From Paracoccaceae bacterium (GTDB taxonomy: Bacteria; Pseudomonadota; Alphaproteobacteria; Rhodobacterales; Rhodobacteraceae), in contig JAFIEF010000001.1 of the NCBI GenBank assembly GCA_020832655.1, positions 87,284 to 151,283 of the forward strand: DNA of 64,000 nt, given 5' to 3'. Every line of letters starts with the position of its first letter. Position 1 is the stretch's first letter. The translations under genes and the position numbers were made by a program. Positions 11,948 through 22,625 of the stretch are shown here, piece after piece. A model generated the notes under the pieces. The model had not been told where the DNA came from. It did no database searches and saw only the letters and a list, made by a program, of their open reading frames with translations.

Positions 11948-12745
11948 TCAGAAACAGCCCAGCTCGGTGCCCGCCTGCTGCGCCGCTTCTGCCTGCGCGC
12001 TGTCGGGGAAGTTCTGGCGCAACTCCTCGAACATGACGCAGGCTTCGCTGCGCTGGTCCAACCGCGCAAGGCTCTGGCCCAGTTCCAGCAGCGCCACTGG
12101 TGCATGCGGGCCGGTGGTGTCGGACAGATACAGGTTCAGATAGCTGCGCGCGGCATCGGCTTCCGCCCCCATCTCGCGCTGGGTCTTGGCCAGTGCAAGG
12201 CTGGCTTGCGGCCCCAGCGGGCTGCCGGGATAGGTTTCCAGAAACACGGCCAGCGCGCTGGCCGCTTCCGACATCTCGCCACTGTCGATCAGCGCCCGTG
12301 CCGCGTCAAAGGCGGCCTGTTCGCCCTCGGCCAGTTGTGGCGCTTCGCCAGTGGGTTCGGCGAACGCCCCGCCGCCCAGCGGGCGGGTGGCGGGCAGGGC
12401 GGTGGGGTCGCCGCCTTCCAGTTCGGTCAGGCGGAACTCTATATCGCCGATGCGGTTCGAGGCATCCTCGACCACGCGGCGGATGCGGTGCTCCATCTCT
12501 TCGCTGCGTGCGGTCAGGCGCGAAAGCTCCTCGCGGATGCGTTCCACCCGGTCGATCAGGCTGCCGTCAAACCCCGGCTCTGCCTGCGCGGCCTCGCCCG
12601 ATGACAACTCCTGCGCCAGATCAGCGACAATGGCGCTTAGCGCGCTGATCTCGCTGCGCAGCTGGGCCAGACTTTCGGCCCCCGCCGGGGCCGTGAACGG
12701 CCCAAGCAAGGCGATGGAAATGACAAAGGCTTTGATCACGCGCAT
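11948..12745 (-). CDS. cpoB: Tol-Pal system protein CpoB/YbgF
   Basis: Signal peptide MRVIKAFVISIALLGPFTAPAGA, coiled coil, C-terminal TPRs (AFDAARALIDSGEMSEAASALAVFLETYPGSPLGPQA); next to pal. Confidence 0.9.
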   Translation of the reverse strand: MRVIKAFVISIALLGPFTAPAGAESLAQLRSEISALSAIVADLAQELSSGEAAQAEPGFDGSLIDRVERIREELSRLTARSEEMEHRIRRVVEDASNRIGDIEFRLTELEGGDPTALPATRPLGGGAFAEPTGEAPQLAEGEQAAFDAARALIDSGEMSEAASALAVFLETYPGSPLGPQASLALAKTQREMGAEADAARSYLNLYLSDTTGPHAPVALLELGQSLARLDQRSEACVMFEELRQNFPDSAQAEAAQQAGTELGCF

Positions 12746-12750
12746 CGGGG

Positions 12751-13287
12751 TCAACTTGTCCGGCCGCCCGAAATCACGGTCACTGCGCGGCGGTTCAGAT
12801 CCCAGCAGCGCTGCGCGGCGCAAGCCTCGACCGGGCGTTCCTTGCCATAGCTGACCGTACGCATACGATCACGGCTGATGCCCTGGCTGACCAGATACTG
12901 CATCACCGCATTGGCGCGACGCTCGCCCAGCGCGACGTTATATTCGCGCGTGCCGCGTTCATCGGCATGGCCTTCGATGATGATCGGGAAATGCGGGTTG
13001 GCGGTCAGCCAGCGCGCCTGCGCGTTGAGGGTCTGGCGGCCTTCCTCGCTGATGCTGGAACTGTCGGTGGTGAAATGCACCCGGTCGCCGATGCGCTGGT
13101 TGAAATGCGCAATCGAGGTCGGGTCATTGGGGTCGCCCAGCGCCTGCGAGCTGATCCCCTGATCATACCCGCCGAACCCGTCGGCCCCGCCGCCGCCGAA
13201 CATGCCGGGGCGCGGGTTGTTGCACGCCGCCAGCGCGAGCGTGGCCAGCAGAAGGGCTGTCTTGGTCGTGAAATTCATGTCGGTCAT
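12751..13287 (-). CDS. pal: Peptidoglycan-associated lipoprotein
   Basis: Lipobox LAAC; OmpA-like domain IIIEGHADERGTREYNVALGERRANAVMQYL. Confidence 0.97.
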   Translation of the reverse strand: MTDMNFTTKTALLLATLALAACNNPRPGMFGGGGADGFGGYDQGISSQALGDPNDPTSIAHFNQRIGDRVHFTTDSSSISEEGRQTLNAQARWLTANPHFPIIIEGHADERGTREYNVALGERRANAVMQYLVSQGISRDRMRTVSYGKERPVEACAAQRCWDLNRRAVTVISGGRTS

Positions 13288-13317
13288 GTCCCTTGGTTCA
13301 GGTGGTTGTTTATGTGC

Positions 13318-14640
13318 TCAGGGCCGCAACGGTCCCCAGGCAGGGTCAGAGGCCGGTCCCGGCGTTGGCAGCCGCCGCAGATTGCGCCCGGTGATATCGA
13401 CGGAATACAGCGCCGGATCCCCCCCTGCTGCTTCGCGCGTGAACATCACGACGCGCCCATTGGGTGACCATGTCGGGCCTTCGTCAAGAAAAGATGCCGT
13501 GAGCAGCCGCTCTTCGGAGCCGTCAGTGCGCATGACCCCGATATGAAAGCGCCCGGCATGGGATTTGGTGAACGCGATCAGATCCCCGCGCGGCGACCAG
13601 ACCGGGGTGGAATAGCGCCCCTGCCCGAAGCTGATGCGCCGCGCCTCGCCGCCAGAGGCGGGCATGACATATAGCTGACTGGTGCCAGAGCGGTCGGATT
13701 CAAACACGATCTGGCGCCCATCGGGCGAAAAGCTGGGTGCTGTCGCGATCGAGGGCGAAGAGGTCAGCTGGCTCATCTGACCCGAGCGCATGTCAAGGCG
13801 GTACAGATCGGTATTGCCCCCGCGCGCGGCCGAAAACACCAGCGATTGCCCGTCAGGCGCAAAGCGCGGCGAAAATGTCATCGCACCGGGGATTTCGCCG
13901 ACAAGCTGGCGCTGGCCGGTGGCAAGCGTCATCAGCCCGATGCGCGGGCTGCCGGTTTCATAGGTGGTGTAGACCGCGCGTTCCCCATCGGGCGAGACGC
14001 GCGGCGCGATGACAAGGCTGCGTCCATCGGTCAGGTATTCGACATTCTCGCCATCCTGATCCATGATCGCCAGCCGCTTGGCGCGGTTTTCACGCGGGCC
14101 GGATTCGGATATGAACACCACGCGGCTGTCGAAATACCCGTCTTCGCCGGTGATCCGGCTATAGACTGCATCCGACACCTTATGCGCCATGCGCCGCCAG
14201 TTGCTGGTCGATCCGCCAAATTGCAGCCCCTGGCCCATCTGCTGGCCCGAGACCACATCAAAGAGGCGAAACTTCACCTCCATCCGGTTGCCGGAAACCG
14301 ATACCGCGCCGGTGATCAGCGCCTGCACATTGATCGCGCGCCAGTCGGCATAGCTGACGCCTGCATCAAAGCTGCTGACCCGCGCAATATGGGCCGAGCG
14401 CGGCACTTCGCGAAACAGGCCAGTATTGGCCAGATTATTGGCGACCACCCGCCCCAGCGCTTCGTTGTATTGCTGGCCTGCGTTGTTTTCGGCCACGAAA
14501 TCGGGCATCGCGAAGGGCATGGGTTCGATCACCCCTTCGGTGATCTGCAACCGCAGGGGTTGCGCCTGCGCCGCATCGGGCGGGGCAACAAGCCCCAGAA
14601 ACAGCACCATCAGGGGCGCAAGAAGGGACAGCCGTGTCAT
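13318..14640 (-). CDS. tolB: Tol-Pal system beta-propeller protein TolB
   Basis: Repeated [23 protein letters not shown] / [12 protein letters not shown] propeller repeats; N-terminal TolB domain; operon context. Confidence 0.97.
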   Translation of the reverse strand: MTRLSLLAPLMVLFLGLVAPPDAAQAQPLRLQITEGVIEPMPFAMPDFVAENNAGQQYNEALGRVVANNLANTGLFREVPRSAHIARVSSFDAGVSYADWRAINVQALITGAVSVSGNRMEVKFRLFDVVSGQQMGQGLQFGGSTSNWRRMAHKVSDAVYSRITGEDGYFDSRVVFISESGPRENRAKRLAIMDQDGENVEYLTDGRSLVIAPRVSPDGERAVYTTYETGSPRIGLMTLATGQRQLVGEIPGAMTFSPRFAPDGQSLVFSAARGGNTDLYRLDMRSGQMSQLTSSPSIATAPSFSPDGRQIVFESDRSGTSQLYVMPASGGEARRISFGQGRYSTPVWSPRGDLIAFTKSHAGRFHIGVMRTDGSEERLLTASFLDEGPTWSPNGRVVMFTREAAGGDPALYSVDITGRNLRRLPTPGPASDPAWGPLRP

Positions 14641-15833
14641 CTTAGCCTCATGCCTTCAGGGTTGAATGTAATCTCTATATCACGCCATGCATCATATTGC
14701 TCGGGCGGCAGACCATAGCCATCCCCGGCGCAGCGGATGATTGCGCGCCGTGCGGCCTCGAACGCCTGCGACACCGCGGCCTCGGACCCGCCAGAGGCTT
14801 CGATCACGCGGATCGTGCCTGCCTCCGGCATTGCCGAGGGGGTCATGGAAAAGCCCAGCGTCACAGTAACCTGAAGCGCGTCGGTCGACAGTGCGCCGAT
14901 ATTCCAGCATTGCTGGATCGCCAGCCGCAGCGCATCGGCCTGACCTGCCGACAGTGAAGCCGATCTGCTGGCGGACGCGGGGTTTGCAGGTTCCGACATC
15001 GCCGCAGCCAGCGCATCGGCGATGGCTTGCGCGGCAGGGTCATCGCGCTCTGACGCCTGGGGCGTTGGCGCGGGGGGGGCGGGAGGTGTCGGTTCCGCCT
15101 CGGTGGTTTCAGTCGGTTCGGGCGCGGGGGCTGGCGGGTCGGGGCGCGCAGGGCGCGCGCGCGGGCGCTGGCTTAGATCAGGGGCCGCTGCCGCGCGCTC
15201 CATCGCGCTGTCATCGGTTTCGGTGGCTTCGGTCACGATCTCGGTCGTGGCCTCTGGCGGCGCGGTCTCGGTCTGTTCGGGTTCGGCCAGCGTGACATCG
15301 GCCTGCGGGTCAGGGCGCGCTGCGGGCTGGGCGGCGATGTCGGTCTCGGCGGTATCGGGGGGCGCTTCGGTCGGGGTCGGGGCGACGCGATCCACCGGGC
15401 GCGGGCGCGGGCGCTGGCTGACCCCCGGTGTCGGCAGCGGGGCGAACACCACCCCGCCAGCGGGGGGCGTGGCTGGTTCCGGCTCTGGCGCGGGGGTGGG
15501 GGCGGGTGCCGGAACAGGTTCCGGCGCGCGGATTTCCGGCTCCGGGGCCGGGACCGGTTGTGGCTCCGGCTCCGGCTCTGGCTCTGGCGCGGGGGGTGGC
15601 GGGGCCGGGTCCGGCGCGGGGGCGGCGGGTTCCGGCATCGGGCGCGGCGCGCTCAGCGCGGCGAATTCTTCAACCGAGATCAGCGAGACATCGGTCACCG
15701 GCGTTGCGCGGTCGCGGGTCGGTGCCTGAAAGATATCAAACAGCATGACCCATGCAATCAGGCCAAGATGCGCCACACCCGAGACCTTCTGTCCCGTGTC
15801 CATGCGCGCCCATATGTCCCTTGCGCCTGTCAT
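14637..15833 (-). CDS. tolA: TolA-like cell envelope protein with Pro/Glu/Ala-rich linker
   Basis: N-terminal TM ([17 protein letters not shown]), long PEPEPEP linker, C-terminal domain [33 protein letters not shown]; between tolR and tolB, 4-bp overlap with tolB. Confidence 0.85.
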   Translation of the reverse strand: MTGARDIWARMDTGQKVSGVAHLGLIAWVMLFDIFQAPTRDRATPVTDVSLISVEEFAALSAPRPMPEPAAPAPDPAPPPPAPEPEPEPEPQPVPAPEPEIRAPEPVPAPAPTPAPEPEPATPPAGGVVFAPLPTPGVSQRPRPRPVDRVAPTPTEAPPDTAETDIAAQPAARPDPQADVTLAEPEQTETAPPEATTEIVTEATETDDSAMERAAAAPDLSQRPRARPARPDPPAPAPEPTETTEAEPTPPAPPAPTPQASERDDPAAQAIADALAAAMSEPANPASASRSASLSAGQADALRLAIQQCWNIGALSTDALQVTVTLGFSMTPSAMPEAGTIRVIEASGGSEAAVSQAFEAARRAIIRCAGDGYGLPPEQYDAWRDIEITFNPEGMRLR

Positions 15834-15871
15834 CTGCCAGAAATGGCCTTTACCCTGGAACTCTGGATGCC

Positions 15872-16342
15872 CTAGTCAGCGCTGCCATCAAAACGCGGCC
15901 CGCCCTGATCGGTGACCAGCCCGATATTGTTGAACCCGCCCGCATTCAGCGCGCCCATCACCTGCACCACGCGCTCATAGGGGATGGCCCCGTCGGCGCG
16001 CAGAAACACGCGTGTGTCGCGCCGCTCGGCAGCGATGGCGCGCAGTTGCGGAATCAGATTGGCGGCCTCGACTTCCTCTGACATGATCATCACCGCGCCG
16101 TCATTGGTCAGGGTGATCGCCAGCGGCTCTTCCTGCTCTGCAGGCAGCGCCCCGGCTGAAGTGCGCGGCAATTCCACCGGCACGCCCACGGTCAGCATCG
16201 GCGCTGCAACCATGAAGATGATGAGCAGCACCAGCATTACATCGACAAAGGGCGTGACGTTGATTTCGGACATGCGCGCGGCCCCGCCGCGGCGCCTGCG
16301 CCGCCCGGTCCCGCCGCCCTTTTTCATGAACTGCGCGCCCAT
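15872..16342 (-). CDS. tolR: Protein TolR (ExbD family)
   Basis: MSEINVTPFVDVMLVLLIIFMVAAPMLTVGVPVELP. Confidence 0.97.
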   Translation of the reverse strand: MGAQFMKKGGGTGRRRRRGGAARMSEINVTPFVDVMLVLLIIFMVAAPMLTVGVPVELPRTSAGALPAEQEEPLAITLTNDGAVMIMSEEVEAANLIPQLRAIAAERRDTRVFLRADGAIPYERVVQVMGALNAGGFNNIGLVTDQGGPRFDGSAD

Positions 16343-16345
16343 TAC

Positions 16346-17056
16346 TCAGGCCGCGTCCAGTTGCCGCGACAGGATGGTGTTGAACTCATCGGCAAAGCCT
16401 TCATAGCCTTGGATGATCTCGTCACTGTCATCGGTCAGCTTGTTATAGAAAATCGTCGCCGGAATTGCCGCAAGCAGCCCCAGCCCGGTGGCCAGAAGCG
16501 CCTCGGCGATGCCCGGCGCGACAACGGCCAGATTGGTCGATTGCGCCAGCGCGATTTCCTCGAATGCGTGCTTGATCCCCCAGACAGTGCCGAACAGCCC
16601 GATAAACGGGCTGGCAGAGCCCACCGAGGCCAGGAAGGTCAGCCCGCTGGTCAGCCCGCGCGCCTCGCGGGTGATGGCCACATCCATTGACCGGTCAATG
16701 CGCGCCACCGCACCGGGGATCAGCCGCCCATCGGCACGATGCGAGCGTTGCCATTCGGTCATGCCCGCGGCAAACACGCGCTGCGGCGAGGTGCCGGGGT
16801 TGGGGCCAAGCTGCTGATACAGCTCGTCCAGCGGCTCGCCCGACCAGAAGGCCAGGTCGAACTCCTCTGCCTGTGCGCGCGCGCGGCGATAGACCAGATG
16901 TTTCTGGATGATGATGGCCCATGACCAGAACGAGGCCACGATCAGGATGATCATCACCAGCTGCACTGTCAGGGTGGCACGCGCAAACAGCGCGATGAGG
17001 GAGAAATCAATCTCCTGCGTCAGGGTAACAGTTGTCGGGTCCATGTCACTGCTCAC
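16346..17056 (-). CDS. tolQ: Protein TolQ (ExbB family)
   Basis: LASVGSASPFIGLFGTVWGIKHAFEEIALAQSTNLAVVAPGIAEALLATGLGLLAAIPATIFYN. Confidence 0.97.
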   Translation of the reverse strand: MSSDMDPTTVTLTQEIDFSLIALFARATLTVQLVMIILIVASFWSWAIIIQKHLVYRRARAQAEEFDLAFWSGEPLDELYQQLGPNPGTSPQRVFAAGMTEWQRSHRADGRLIPGAVARIDRSMDVAITREARGLTSGLTFLASVGSASPFIGLFGTVWGIKHAFEEIALAQSTNLAVVAPGIAEALLATGLGLLAAIPATIFYNKLTDDSDEIIQGYEGFADEFNTILSRQLDAA

Positions 17057-17150
17057 TCAAGAAGGGCCGCCTCTGGCGGGCGGTTTGCTTTGCGCCAGAG
17101 CATACAGGAAATAAAGCCCCACACCAACACAAGCGTGTTATAGTTTTGGT

Positions 17151-17567
17151 TTATGGGTCTGCGCCCTGGCCTGGATTTTGCGGCAGATGCGCGGTCAGTT
17201 GCCGGGGCAGGGGCCGGGGGCGGCCAGTATCGCCCAGACAAACCAGCGTGACCTGCGCATCAAACAGCAACCGACCCGCGCGCAGCACTTGCTGGGCCAG
17301 CACCAGCCGCGCACCGGAATGGCTGACAGGGGCGGTAGTGACATCAAGCAGATCATCGAAATGCGCTGGCGCCAGATAATCGGCCTCGACCCGGCGCACG
17401 GCAAAGACGCCTTCGCCCGCAGCCTTCATCGCCGCCTGATCAAACCCGAGAGCGCGCACCCATTCGCTGCGCGCGCGTTCGATGTATTTCAGGTAATTGG
17501 CGTAATAGACAATGCCCGCAAGGTCGGTGTCTTCGTAATAGACGCGGATCTGGTGGGTGTGGGTCAT
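17151..17567 (-). CDS. ybgC: Tol-Pal associated acyl-CoA thioesterase
   Basis: HQIRVYYEDTDLAGIVYYANYLKYIERARSEW hot-dog thioesterase motif; upstream of tolQ. Confidence 0.95.
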   Translation of the reverse strand: MTHTHQIRVYYEDTDLAGIVYYANYLKYIERARSEWVRALGFDQAAMKAAGEGVFAVRRVEADYLAPAHFDDLLDVTTAPVSHSGARLVLAQQVLRAGRLLFDAQVTLVCLGDTGRPRPLPRQLTAHLPQNPGQGADP

Positions 17568-19162
17568 TTGATGTTATCCGTCTTGATCAGCCCCGAAAAA
17601 CCCGCCACCGCAAGCAGGGTCAGCGCCCAGCCTGCGATGATATGCAGCCAAAGATAGAACCTTGCGAACTTGCCAAATGGCTGCGAGTCGTCGGGGATCC
17701 AGTAGCTTTGCATTTCCAGCGACAGGATCGGAAGCAAGCTGTCTGCGGAATAGATATACGGGTTGAACTGCGGATGGCCGCGTCCCTCGGGTGTTGTGTG
17801 AAAACACTCCAACCGGCCTTGGCCTTTCTGCCGCAACCCGCTTGTGGCTTCATTATCCCCAACCAGCCTAACCGTTTCGGTGGCATCAACGCCGCACAAG
17901 ACCCATTCTGCCGAGCGTTGGATTTGCGGCAGATTTGGCTTCACTTCGTCGCGCGCAAAGGCCGTTCCGAATATCCAGACACCCAACAGATATGGAACCA
18001 GCAACCAAGCGGCGGCCAGCAGCGGCCTGCGCCCGTAAGCGACTGTAGCACCAAGGATGCGATCCCAGAACGCGAACCAGTAGTAATCCTCGAACAGATA
18101 CGCGCGGCGCAACCGGTGGCGCCGCGCCTCGCGCTGCAGGCGCTCCTTTTCGATCAGGATTTTCGTGGCCTCCGCCCCATGCCCCATCTCGCGTAGCACC
18201 TTGGCGCAGTGCTCATAGGGGTCGGGCCAGAAATCTTGGCCGTAGTCTTGCGGTTTCTGTAGTGCCAGCCATGTCTTTCGGGTTTCTGCGTCTATAGGCG
18301 AGCGCCCCAGAAACGCGCCAAAGCGGCAACGCTTTAGAATCAATTCCGGCGGCCAGCAGGCCGGATCGTCATTGATGGCCCCCAAACTCGCGCCGGTCAG
18401 GTCAATGCAGCCGCTGACCTTGGCCCCTTCGCGCAAGAAAAATGTGCCAGTTATCTTGGCCCCGTCACAATTCAGTGCCTTGCTCTTGGCCTGCAACTCC
18501 GCGCCGGTGCAGGACAGATCGCCCCCCAGTCGCGCGCCCAGCAGCCGCACCTCGCCCGCGATTTTGGCATTGCTCAGAAAGACACTGCCCTCGGCCTGCA
18601 TCCCGTCACACCTCAGCGCATTGCCCTTGGCCTGCAACTCTGCGCCGGTGCAGGACAGTTCGCCGCCCAGCCGCGCGCCCAGCAGCTGCACCTCGCCCGC
18701 GATTTTGGCCTCGCGCAGAAAGACGCCGCCCTCGACCTGCAAGCGATCTGCCGTAATGGCGGCTTTTACGTCAGAGCTATGCAGAAACAGGTTTTTGAGC
18801 TTGGCAGAGCGCAGGATGATCGGGTCAGGGATATGGCAGAATACCAGCGCCAGATCATGGGGCAGGGTGGCGCCTTCGAAATCCAGCCCTTTGGTGCCTC
18901 CGCTGTTGTCGTCATCGCCAAGAATATACGCCCCCCAAACCCGCAACCCCGTTTCCGGCAGTCGGCAAGCGTCGCAGCCGCCAAGGGCAAGGAAGCGGAT
19001 GAAACTGGCGCGCAGGGTTACTTCCTCGGTGGCGCTGACCGGCACGCTGTTTGAGACCCTAAAGACCTTGCGATTGCCCGCTTGCAGCCATTTGACCAAC
19101 GCGTCTTCGGCAGGGGTGAAGGGCGCGAAGTCTTGCAGCGCTTTTCCCTGCCCGCCGCTCAT
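17564..19162 (-). CDS. Predicted beta-helix (pentapeptide-like/bactofilin-like repeat) protein with C-terminal transmembrane domain; function unknown
   Basis: Two 47-aa repeats ([47 protein letters not shown] / [47 protein letters not shown]), third degenerate unit, then hydrophobic helices ([46 protein letters not shown]). ATGA overlaps with lolD and ybgC. Confidence 0.8.
   Translation of the reverse strand: MSGGQGKALQDFAPFTPAEDALVKWLQAGNRKVFRVSNSVPVSATEEVTLRASFIRFLALGGCDACRLPETGLRVWGAYILGDDDNSGGTKGLDFEGATLPHDLALVFCHIPDPIILRSAKLKNLFLHSSDVKAAITADRLQVEGGVFLREAKIAGEVQLLGARLGGELSCTGAELQAKGNALRCDGMQAEGSVFLSNAKIAGEVRLLGARLGGDLSCTGAELQAKSKALNCDGAKITGTFFLREGAKVSGCIDLTGASLGAINDDPACWPPELILKRCRFGAFLGRSPIDAETRKTWLALQKPQDYGQDFWPDPYEHCAKVLREMGHGAEATKILIEKERLQREARRHRLRRAYLFEDYYWFAFWDRILGATVAYGRRPLLAAAWLLVPYLLGVWIFGTAFARDEVKPNLPQIQRSAEWVLCGVDATETVRLVGDNEATSGLRQKGQGRLECFHTTPEGRGHPQFNPYIYSADSLLPILSLEMQSYWIPDDSQPFGKFARFYLWLHIIAGWALTLLAVAGFSGLIKTDNIK
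18455..18736 (-). repeat. Two tandem 141-bp coding repeats (47 aa each)
   Basis: Period measured directly, e.g. TTGGCCTGCAACTC at 18486 and 18627; 36/47 aa identical between units. Confidence 0.9.
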
Positions 19163-19851
19163 CCCGAAGCCCCTTTTGTGATCCGGCCATCCGCCATCCG
19201 CAAGACGCGATCCATGCGGCGGGCAAGGTCAAGATTATGGGTGGCGATCAGCGCTGACAGGCCGGTATCGCGCACCAATGTCATCAGCGCGTCAAACACC
19301 TGATCAGAGGTCGCGGGGTCCAGATTGCCGGTGGGTTCATCGGCCAGAAGCAGGCTTGGCCCATTGGCCAGCGCGCGGCAGAACGCAACCCGCTGCTGCT
19401 CTCCCCCCGACAGCGCGGCGGGGCGGTGATCTGCGCGCGCACCCACCCCCACACGGGCCAGCAGATCGCGCGCGCGGGTTTCGGCCTGCGCTTTGGGCAC
19501 GCCATTGGCAAGCTGCGGCAGCACCACATTTTCCAGCGCGCTGAATTCGGGCAGCAGATGGTGGAACTGATAGATGAACCCCACCTGACCCCGCCTTGCC
19601 GCCGTGCGCGCACCATCGCCCAGCCGGGTCATGTCGGCCCCGTTGATCACCACTGCCCCCTGATCAGGGGTATCGAGCAGCCCGGCAATGTGCAGCAATG
19701 TCGATTTGCCCGCGCCCGAAGGGGCCACCAGCGCCACCACCTCGCCCCGGTCCAGCGTCAGCGCGGCCCCATCCAGCACCCGCACCTCATTCGGGCGGCC
19801 CTTGTTGTAGGTTTTGTGGATGTCCTGCAACAGCAGCGTCTGGTCATTCAT
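19159..19851 (-). CDS. lolD: Lipoprotein-releasing ABC transporter ATP-binding protein
   Basis: [60 protein letters not shown]. Confidence 0.95.
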   Translation of the reverse strand: MNDQTLLLQDIHKTYNKGRPNEVRVLDGAALTLDRGEVVALVAPSGAGKSTLLHIAGLLDTPDQGAVVINGADMTRLGDGARTAARRGQVGFIYQFHHLLPEFSALENVVLPQLANGVPKAQAETRARDLLARVGVGARADHRPAALSGGEQQRVAFCRALANGPSLLLADEPTGNLDPATSDQVFDALMTLVRDTGLSALIATHNLDLARRMDRVLRMADGRITKGASG

Positions 19852-21130
19852 AGCGCAGCGCCTCGACCGGGTTCATGCGCGCGGCGCGGCGCGCGGGAAA
19901 GATGGTGACGATGAACGACAGCGACAGCGACAACCCCACGGCTTTCAGCACATCTTCCAGCCGCAACTGCGCGGGCAGGGCATAGATCCCCCGGATCGAG
20001 GGATCCCACACCCCGCCACCGGCGACATAATTCACGAAGCTGAAGATCTGGTCGATATAGATTGCGAACAGGCAGCCAAGGATCACCCCCGCAATCGTGC
20101 CCAGCACCCCCACACTGGCCCCGCAGATGAAGAAGACACGCAGCACCGATCCTTCGCTTAGCCCCATCGTGCGCAATATGCCGATATCGCGGCCCTTGTT
20201 CTTGACCAGCATGATCAGGCCAGAGATGATGTTCATCGCCGCGATCAGCACCAGGATCGACAGGATCACGAACATCACATTATCCTCGACATCCAGCGCG
20301 CGCAGGAACGACCCGGCGCTGTCGCGCCATGTCCACAGCATCGCGCGTTCGCCGCCGGCGCGCAAAAGCGTATCGCGCATGGCCTCGATCTGGTCGGGAT
20401 TGGCGACCATCACCTCGATCTCATCGGCGACCCCGTCGCGGTTGAAGTAAAGCTGGGCCTCTGCAAAGGGCATATAGATGCGGGTGCGGTCGATGTCATA
20501 GCGCCCGGCGGTGAAGATATAGACCACCTCATAGGCCGAAATCCGCGGGCTGGTGCCGAAAGCCGTGCGTACCCCGTCAGGCGAGATCACGCGCAGCGTA
20601 TCGCCCAAGCCCACCCCCAATTCGCGCGCCACGCCGGAACCGATGGCGATGCCTTCGCTGAAGCGCTCGATATCGCCCTGAGCGGTTTCCGGGTCGGCCA
20701 CGCGCGGGATGGTGCGCAGATCATCGGCGCGGATGCCGAACACCTCGACGCCTGCATTGCGCCCATGCGCCGAAACCATCACCTGCCCCTTGATCAGCGG
20801 GGCCGCGCGGGTGACGCCGGGCACCGCAAGCAGCCGCTCGACCATATCGTCATAGGCGTCCATCGCGCGGCTGGTGCGTCCGGCCTCATCAACATGAACG
20901 GCGGAATAGACGGTTACATGGGCGTTTGCGCCCAGAATTGTGTCTACAAATTCCGCCCGAAATCCTGACCGCACCGAGAGCGTGGCAATCAGCGCGAACA
21001 CCGCCAGCGTGATGCCGACAAAAGAGATCACGGTCATCGCGCTGACCCCGCCCTCGGCGCGGCGCGCGCGCAGGTAACGCCAGGCGATCATCCACTCGAA
21101 GGCGGCAAAGGGGGCAGTCTGTCCGGTCAT
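19844..21130 (-). CDS. lolC: Lipoprotein-releasing ABC transporter permease LolC/E family
   Basis: Start [45 protein letters not shown]-terminal FtsX-like permease domain. Confidence 0.93.
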   Translation of the reverse strand: MTGQTAPFAAFEWMIAWRYLRARRAEGGVSAMTVISFVGITLAVFALIATLSVRSGFRAEFVDTILGANAHVTVYSAVHVDEAGRTSRAMDAYDDMVERLLAVPGVTRAAPLIKGQVMVSAHGRNAGVEVFGIRADDLRTIPRVADPETAQGDIERFSEGIAIGSGVARELGVGLGDTLRVISPDGVRTAFGTSPRISAYEVVYIFTAGRYDIDRTRIYMPFAEAQLYFNRDGVADEIEVMVANPDQIEAMRDTLLRAGGERAMLWTWRDSAGSFLRALDVEDNVMFVILSILVLIAAMNIISGLIMLVKNKGRDIGILRTMGLSEGSVLRVFFICGASVGVLGTIAGVILGCLFAIYIDQIFSFVNYVAGGGVWDPSIRGIYALPAQLRLEDVLKAVGLSLSLSFIVTIFPARRAARMNPVEALRYE

Positions 21131-21278
21131 GCGGCAACGATCCTGTGGCGGGTCCGGGCGCACCCTCAACGGAATTGCCCCGCAAGGTCAAGGTCAAACC
21201 CTGTCACGCAAGGGTGAGAGGCCGGACAGGGGGTTGGGCATGCGGCAGGGTGGAAAGTGGGTTTGAGGGAGTGATTAG

Positions 21279-21488
21279 ATGCCCCAAAGTGGAATGGACT
21301 GGTGGGTCATTGCCGGGGTGATCATTGCAGCCATTGCAGCAATTATTGCATGGCGGCAGTTGCGCGGGGGTGCAGCCCGCACCAAGAACACAACCATCGA
21401 TGGCGACAACAACACCCAGACGGGCGGCAAGGGTCAGACTGAAAACACCATTGAACGGGGCAGAAACAACAAACAAGGCGGCGCATGA
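21279..21488 (+). CDS. Small single-TM protein with DGDNNTQ motif
   Basis: MPQSGMDWWVIAGVIIAAIAAIIAWRQLRGG..TTIDGDNNTQTGGKGQTENTIERGRNNKQGGA; 4-bp overlap with the next ORF. Confidence 0.65.
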   Translation: MPQSGMDWWVIAGVIIAAIAAIIAWRQLRGGAARTKNTTIDGDNNTQTGGKGQTENTIERGRNNKQGGA

Positions 21489-22612
21489 TCGGGCCTAAGA
21501 CAGATAACAGCATATCCGATTGCGACAATAATACGCAGGTCGGGCATAACGCTGGAACGATCACGGTTGGCCTGACATTCGAACAGCACGAAGCCGCAAT
21601 GGAACGCGCCATCGCCCGCAAGGAGGCAGACCTGGGGCGCGCCCATACCGCCGAAAAAGCCCTGATCCAGCGCGAACTGGATGAATTGCGCAGACGAATG
21701 CTGGATTTGGGCGCAGACTATCAAGCCCGCCTGACGGAATTGGCCGACACCAAGGCCATGCTGGCGCGCTACGACAACCAGATCGAACGCACGCGCTTTG
21801 ATCAAGCCATCGCCGCGCTGGACAATGATGATGAATCGCTTGCCGTCGAAATCCTGACCGAATTGGCACAGGCCAAGGCCCGCCGCCGCGAGGATGAGGC
21901 CATCGAAGAAGCGAAAATTCAATTCAAACTGGGCGAAATCGCTGAATCCCGCGTGGAATGGGCCAGCGCCGCGCAGCACTACACCCGCGCCGCAGAGCTG
22001 CACCCGAGCTATGACAACCTGTTCAAAGCGGGAGTATTGCTCCTTCATGCAGGGGAATATGACGCCGCCTTGGAAAAGAACAAGAAACTCGTCGCCCTGT
22101 CGCGCCACGAATATGGCCCCCGCGATGCCCAAACCACCACCGCACTGAACAATTACGCTGAATCGCTGCGCGCCGCGGGTAGCTACCCCGAGGCCGAGCC
22201 GCTTTACCGCGAGGCGCTGGCGATTTCCCGCGCGACACTGGGCGACCGCCACCCAGACGTGGCGAGCTATCTCAACAACCTCGCGGAGTTGCTGCACGCC
22301 ACGGGGCGCACTGAGCAGGCCGAGCCGCTTTGCCGCGAGGCGCTGGAGATTGGCCGCGAAACACTGGGCGGCCGCCACCCCGCTGTGGCGATCAGCCTCA
22401 ACAACCTCGCGCTGTTGTTGGACGCCACCGACCGCGCCGGTCAGGCAACGCCGCTATATCTTGAAGCGCTGGGCATTTTCCGCGCCAGCCTTGGCGATAA
22501 CCACCCCGATACCAAAACTATTGCCGGAAACACCCTGCGCCACCTGCGCCAACACGCCCCCGACCACCCCGATCTGGCACAATTACAGGCGGTCTATGGG
22601 GCTGCGCCCTAA
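21485..22612 (+). CDS. Coiled-coil/tetratricopeptide (kinesin-light-chain-type TPR) repeat protein with N-terminal DNNTQ motif
   Basis: ISDCDNNTQVGHNAGTITVG, charged coiled coil, then TPRs such as DVASYLNNLAELLHATGRTEQAEPLCREALEIGRETLGGRHP. Confidence 0.85.
   Translation: MIGPKTDNSISDCDNNTQVGHNAGTITVGLTFEQHEAAMERAIARKEADLGRAHTAEKALIQRELDELRRRMLDLGADYQARLTELADTKAMLARYDNQIERTRFDQAIAALDNDDESLAVEILTELAQAKARRREDEAIEEAKIQFKLGEIAESRVEWASAAQHYTRAAELHPSYDNLFKAGVLLLHAGEYDAALEKNKKLVALSRHEYGPRDAQTTTALNNYAESLRAAGSYPEAEPLYREALAISRATLGDRHPDVASYLNNLAELLHATGRTEQAEPLCREALEIGRETLGGRHPAVAISLNNLALLLDATDRAGQATPLYLEALGIFRASLGDNHPDTKTIAGNTLRHLRQHAPDHPDLAQLQAVYGAAP
22130..22507 (+). repeat. Three tandem 42-aa (126-bp) TPR units
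   Basis: Aligned units ending ..TLGDRHP / ..TLGGRHP / ..SLGDNHP at 42-aa period. Confidence 0.85.
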
Positions 22613-22625
22613 ATGCAGACGCCGC

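Noticed and set aside
15022-15729. Gly/Ser-rich 235-aa ORF ([16 protein letters not shown]), resembling an RTX or PE-PGRS-like protein
   Set aside because: It is the antisense reading of the PEPEPEP-encoding repeat in tolA; composition is an artefact.
18455-18736. Possible CRISPR-like repeat
   Set aside because: The 141-bp repeat is in-frame coding without spacers; no CRISPR array or cas gene was seen in the window.
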